From Acidobacteriota bacterium (lineage in GTDB: Bacteria; Acidobacteriota; Terriglobia; UBA7540): 9,338 nt of DNA. The translations under genes were made by a program, and so were the position numbers. A model generated the notes under the pieces. The model worked only from the letters and a program-made list of their open reading frames with translations. It searched no databases and was not told the DNA's origin. The stretch is taken from the NCBI GenBank assembly GCA_003171295.1, contig PMYF01000402.1:1484-10821 (forward strand). The letters run 5' to 3'. How positions within the stretch are numbered: the first letter of the stretch is position 1; each line of letters opens with the position of its first letter. Shown one piece after another: positions 6,556 to 9,338 of the stretch.

Positions 6556-6580
6556 CCGCCCTCGCGGGCGGCCTCGCGAG
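6556..6580 (-). terminator. Overlapping GC hairpins just after the acylase stop codon (possible transcript end or stabiliser)
   Basis: In the minus-strand transcript, CCGCCC-GCGA-GGGCGG forms a perfect 6-bp stem with a GNRA-type tetraloop (6571-6556). The segment 6566-6561 can instead pair with CTCGCG at 6580-6575, so the two hairpins exclude each other. They begin 5 nt after the TGA stop (6587-6585). There is no U-tract, so this may be an imperfect terminator or an mRNA 3'-end stabiliser. Confidence 0.35.
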
Positions 6581-6584
6581 CCGT

Positions 6585-8795
6585 TCACTTGGGCCCGGGC
6601 GTATGCAGGTATTTCTTGAGGCGATCTCTGTCTCCCCAGACCGATTCTGTGTGGGCAAGGATTTCTTCGGGCGTGAACCAAAGCGGCTTCATTTTTCTTT
6701 GGCTATGCAATTTGGCCATATCGTTAAAGTGCGGCGACGCTGGGTTCTCCGATTCCCCGTAAGGAAGAAGGCTCCAGGCTTTCTTGGGATTGCTTTCCTC
6801 AACCACCAGCAGATGCCCCCAGCCGTCATCGCAATGAATCGTGCCATCTTCTTGTTGCGGGCCGTCATCAGGATGGAGCACGTCGAACACCCCCGTGCCA
6901 TCCAGGGCAAATGTACCACCGCGCTCGACGACGCTCACTTCACCCCAGGCGACCTCCGCCTTGCCAAAGTGCTTTTCAATCCGCTCGATGGCTTCCTCGA
7001 AGGCCGCGAGGGCCATCTCCTGCTCTTCTCGTGAATCGAGGTTGATGTTGTAGCGCGAGTAGGCGAGGAAACGCGAGAATTTCGCAGAAGAAAACAGGTC
7101 GCGGTAGGCCTGGCCCCAGAAATAGATGTAAGTTTGGGCGGCGGTGTCTGGAGCCGAACGGCGGTCCCATGACTTGAGGATATCGATGGCGCGGCGCATT
7201 CGCGGGTTGCTGATTTCACTCTGTTTCCTTTCGAAGGCTCGAGTCAACAAGGGGACGATGACGTCCGCGGGCACCACGTAAGTGTCGTAGGCCAGGGCTT
7301 TCATCTCATCCAGCGTGAACCTTCTATCCTGCGCCAGCACTTTCAGGAGCCTTTCTCCGCGCGGGTTCAGATCTTCCTGGCTGATTTCCGGCTTCTGCAC
7401 TGAAATCAAATAATAGGGAGCCGGCTCGAGCGGGGAGAGGCCCGAGTTAACCGTGGATAGCCAGGGTGGATTATTGCAGTTTTGGATGAAGCCGGAGGGC
7501 GGATTCAGCAATTGGGGGTACTTCTCCAACGGAAAGTACGGACCCCACTCCGTAGCCTTGACCCAGCCGGGCACGGGCTTGCGCCAGTCATAACCGTCCG
7601 CGCGCTGGGCGACATTCGCGTTGTGGACCCAATAGATGTTCTCCCGATCTGTATAAAGAAGGTTCCAGCGCGGCATGAGGTGCAGGGCGACCACGGCTTT
7701 GAAATCCGCGAGATTCCGGGCCTTCATGAAACGGTACAGGTTGGTGGAATAATTCACGCCGTCGTAATTGGGCAACTTCACCGCGTAGGCACGGTGCTTT
7801 TCCTTGTCGAATTTGACGATAGGCCCGTGGTGGGTGTAGTAGCAGGGCAGGGTGAGCGTTTCCATCCCTTGGGGACCCTTGATCCGGAAAGCCTCATATG
7901 CGACCTCGATCTCGCGCCAGGCGCCTTCGTAGAGGTATTGCCGGGAGTTCCGGGGGTTGAGCTTTTCCTCGTACACATCGGAAATGTTGGGAGAGTTCCA
8001 GGTGGCAGACCAGGTGATCCTGTCGTTGAGGCCGTCCAAAAAGAACGGACTGCCGAACCAACTGATGCCCGCCGTATCCAGTTTCCCTGGCGTGATGAGG
8101 TGAGCCTCGTAATTCTGGAAGCGATTAGCCCAGGGCATGTGGATGTGTTCGACGTGGATGATGCTACCGTCAGCGGACTTTGCCGGCGCGATGGCAAACT
8201 GATTGGAGCCCAGATTCGGGAACGAGTCCGGGAGGTCCAGCAGCTTGCTGAGCGCCTCATGGATACTATAGAAGCGCAGGTAATGGCTGCGCTCCAGGGC
8301 TTCGACATCTTCCGGCGTGATACGGTCGATCCAGGCCGGCACTTCCGCGCGGTGCTCTTCGATATAGGCATTCACACCCCGCGCGAAACCCGAGAGAATC
8401 CTGTAGACCTGGGGATTAATCTGATCGCGGCGATCAACCACGGTCCGCTTGGTGCGCAGCAGCCGCTGCAGATAATCGCCGTCCCAGCGATATTCGTAGG
8501 GGATATATCGCAGGTAGCCGTCGCCGAGCGCCTCAAAGCCCAGCACTTCCGCCCGCCGCCCTTGCGCGTCGCGATATTGCAGCATCATCTTCTCAAGATG
8601 GTCCTGAGCCTGCGCATAACCGTAACCGAAGAAGGTTGCCTCCTCGGTCTCGCCCACAATGTGGGGAACGCCGTATTCGTCGCGGTAGATGCTGACCTGA
8701 TCCGCCAGCGGGTCGCGCGCCTGAAGATAGAGTGCCGGGGCAAGAACTACATAAAGGAGAACGAAGACACCTTTGTTGCCAAGAATGCGTTTCAT
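6585..8795 (-). CDS. Penicillin / acyl-homoserine-lactone acylase family Ntn hydrolase, exported
   Basis: 736 residues. A signal peptide or anchor (about 1-26, MKRILGNKGV then a hydrophobic core) precedes VSIYRDEYGVPHI, the family's alpha-chain beginning. The autoprocessing site is NLG|SNQFAIAP, placing the nucleophile at Ser197. This gives an alpha chain of about 17-19 kDa and a beta chain of about 60 kDa, proportions like AHL and aculeacin acylases. Further family marks are THHGPIV (about 321-327), MPRWNLLYTDRENIYWVHN (374-392), SGFIQNCNNPPW with the oxyanion-region Asn (434-445), and the C-terminal GESENPASPHFNDMAKL with a downstream FTPEEI. These enzymes cleave amide bonds of N-acyl compounds in the periplasm. 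Substrate choice (beta-lactam, AHL, acyl-peptide) is not readable. An ATG at 8831 would add 12 residues ahead of the signal sequence, so 8795 (weak CAGGG upstream) is preferred. The 475-codon frame on the opposite strand is a shadow. Confidence 0.9.
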   Translation of the reverse strand: MKRILGNKGVFVLLYVVLAPALYLQARDPLADQVSIYRDEYGVPHIVGETEEATFFGYGYAQAQDHLEKMMLQYRDAQGRRAEVLGFEALGDGYLRYIPYEYRWDGDYLQRLLRTKRTVVDRRDQINPQVYRILSGFARGVNAYIEEHRAEVPAWIDRITPEDVEALERSHYLRFYSIHEALSKLLDLPDSFPNLGSNQFAIAPAKSADGSIIHVEHIHMPWANRFQNYEAHLITPGKLDTAGISWFGSPFFLDGLNDRITWSATWNSPNISDVYEEKLNPRNSRQYLYEGAWREIEVAYEAFRIKGPQGMETLTLPCYYTHHGPIVKFDKEKHRAYAVKLPNYDGVNYSTNLYRFMKARNLADFKAVVALHLMPRWNLLYTDRENIYWVHNANVAQRADGYDWRKPVPGWVKATEWGPYFPLEKYPQLLNPPSGFIQNCNNPPWLSTVNSGLSPLEPAPYYLISVQKPEISQEDLNPRGERLLKVLAQDRRFTLDEMKALAYDTYVVPADVIVPLLTRAFERKQSEISNPRMRRAIDILKSWDRRSAPDTAAQTYIYFWGQAYRDLFSSAKFSRFLAYSRYNINLDSREEQEMALAAFEEAIERIEKHFGKAEVAWGEVSVVERGGTFALDGTGVFDVLHPDDGPQQEDGTIHCDDGWGHLLVVEESNPKKAWSLLPYGESENPASPHFNDMAKLHSQRKMKPLWFTPEEILAHTESVWGDRDRLKKYLHTPGPK

Positions 8796-8955
8796 GTTGA
8801 ACCCTGTCACAGATTCACCGGGACCGTGCATGGAATCGCGTCGTCAAGCGACTCTCCCATTACGGGAGGAAAATTGCAATGCGTCCCGGTATTTCGGATG
8901 TTCCCCTAACCGCAGGCCTACCAAAAAGGTCCGTGTCACGCTGATTTCCCTGCGA

Positions 8956-9032
8956 ATTACCGCACTATTTCTGCATTTTGGGCCAAGAAATCGGCTCAAA
9001 TGCCGTCCATTACGGTGCAATTTCTGCATTTT
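8956..9032. repeat. Two 24-nt direct repeats 53 bp apart upstream of the acylase gene
   Basis: 8956-8979 and 9009-9032 agree at 20 of 24 positions and share an exact 13-bp core ATTTCTGCATTTT (8967-8979 and 9020-9032). The 53-bp period is about five helical turns, so a regulator dimer or tetramer could bind both on one face of the DNA. On the minus strand each copy runs from a TTG, through AAAATGCAGAAAT, to GTAAT. A third ATTACGG lies at 8859-8865. Position about 160-240 bp upstream of the acylase start suggests operators or a promoter region. Confidence 0.5.
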
Positions 9033-9057
9033 CTTGCAAAAAGCCATCTCGACAGCC

Positions 9058-9070
9058 TGACATTATGTCA
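9058..9070. promoter_or_regulatory. 13-bp perfect palindrome TGACAT-T-ATGTCA
   Basis: TGACAT (9058-9063) and its inverse ATGTCA (9065-9070) flank a single central T, the size and symmetry of a dimeric repressor site. It lies in the AT-richer gene-free segment upstream of the acylase gene, 25 bp beyond the direct repeats. Its regulator is not identifiable. Confidence 0.4.
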
Positions 9071-9338
9071 TCGTCCCCTTTGTTTTCATACACATCCCCG
9101 GAGGTTCCTTCATTTTTAACATCTCTTCGAGTCAGCGCCCCGTTTCTGATATTAAGCAAGTTACTGGTAAGTCGCCATAATGGGCGCCGGCCGGAATCTC
9201 CTATTCTTCAAAGAAACATCGCTACTGTCTCGCCCGAAGTCATGCGGGTGGTCCAATTCCAGGGTGATCCGTTGATCGCGGCGCGCCTCAGGCTCGACCC
9301 TGTTCGGCCCGGAGACTTACCCTTGTAGACTAGCGCCA

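Larger units (their letters stand above)
6237..6584. other. Intergenic region between the DUF1080 and acylase genes
   Basis: About 350 bp with no credible gene. It holds the DUF1080 ribosome binding site and promoter candidate (6242-6338) and a GTGTCA...TGACAC pair (near 6363-6368 and 6406-6425). A T7 tract at 6444-6450 has a neighbouring GATGA-like sequence that resembles the end of the repeat at 2215. GC hairpins follow the acylase stop (6556-6580). Short open frames here lack ribosome binding sites and recognisable content. Confidence 0.5.
8796..9338. other. Gene-poor right end: acylase upstream region plus short open frames of doubtful coding value
   Basis: This stretch contains a small hairpin (CTCCC-ATTAC-GGGAG, 8854-8868), the direct repeats and the palindrome. 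Two weak coding possibilities exist. A plus-strand frame could start at ATG 9065 and stop at 9328 (87 residues, no ribosome binding site, no recognised motif). A minus-strand frame is open from the right edge to a TGA at 9210-9208 (about 43 codons, ending MTSGETVAMFL) and could be the tail of a gene lying further right. No known family is recognised in either. The base composition is lower in GC from about 8890 to 9220 than in the genes. Confidence 0.4.

Noticed and set aside
7482..8909. 475-codon plus-strand open frame
   Set aside because: It is antisense to the acylase, whose motifs are unmistakable. The frame has no recognisable domain and arises from GC-rich codon bias.
1..9338. CRISPR arrays, tRNA or rRNA genes, phage or toxin-antitoxin modules
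   Set aside because: No regularly spaced repeats, no tRNA-type T-arm sequence and no matching protein motifs were found on either strand.

Overview
The window comes from a GC-rich bacterial chromosome. It carries six protein genes, five complete and one cut by the left edge. The gene mix suggests an Acidobacteriota member of the Solibacter/Bryobacter kind: a DUF1080 3-keto-sugar hydrolase-like protein, a Tat-type exported sugar isomerase-like TIM barrel, a secreted amidohydrolase, a penicillin-acylase-family enzyme and a palindromic repeat element. That placement is inference from gene content; there is no rRNA or marker that settles it.

Layout. At 1-1241 (minus) is a GAF-GAF-SpoIIE/PP2C-type regulatory phosphatase whose C-terminus lies outside the window. 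It is divergent from tsaB (1484-2206, plus), which has a TATAAT box so close to its ATG that its mRNA is probably leaderless. Between tsaB and its usual partner rimI (2482-2958, plus) sits a compact element of about 118 bp. It has 14-bp terminal inverted repeats, a possible 4-bp TTAG target duplication, and an inner pair of inverted REP-like hairpins with GTAG feet. The two hairpins differ only by two compensatory base-pair changes. rimI is followed by a clear sigma70-type promoter and a sugar isomerase/epimerase-like protein with a Tat/lipobox N-terminus (3072-3965), then a secreted PF04909-type amidohydrolase with a TTG start (4105-5235). Converging on these are two minus-strand genes, each with its own upstream region: a two-domain DUF1080 protein (5277-6236) and a 736-residue penicillin/acyl-homoserine-lactone acylase-family Ntn hydrolase (6585-8795).

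The right end (8796-9338) has no convincing gene. It holds a 24-nt direct repeat spaced 53 bp apart, a 13-bp palindrome, and a short open frame entering from the right edge.

How the parts fit. tsaB and rimI are housekeeping genes for tRNA t6A formation and ribosomal protein S18 acetylation. The four genes from 3072 to 8795 all encode proteins with export signals and hydrolase or isomerase folds. Together they look like an envelope or periplasmic scavenging set acting on modified sugars, glycosides or N-acyl compounds. A shared pathway is an inference from location and families, not shown by the sequence.
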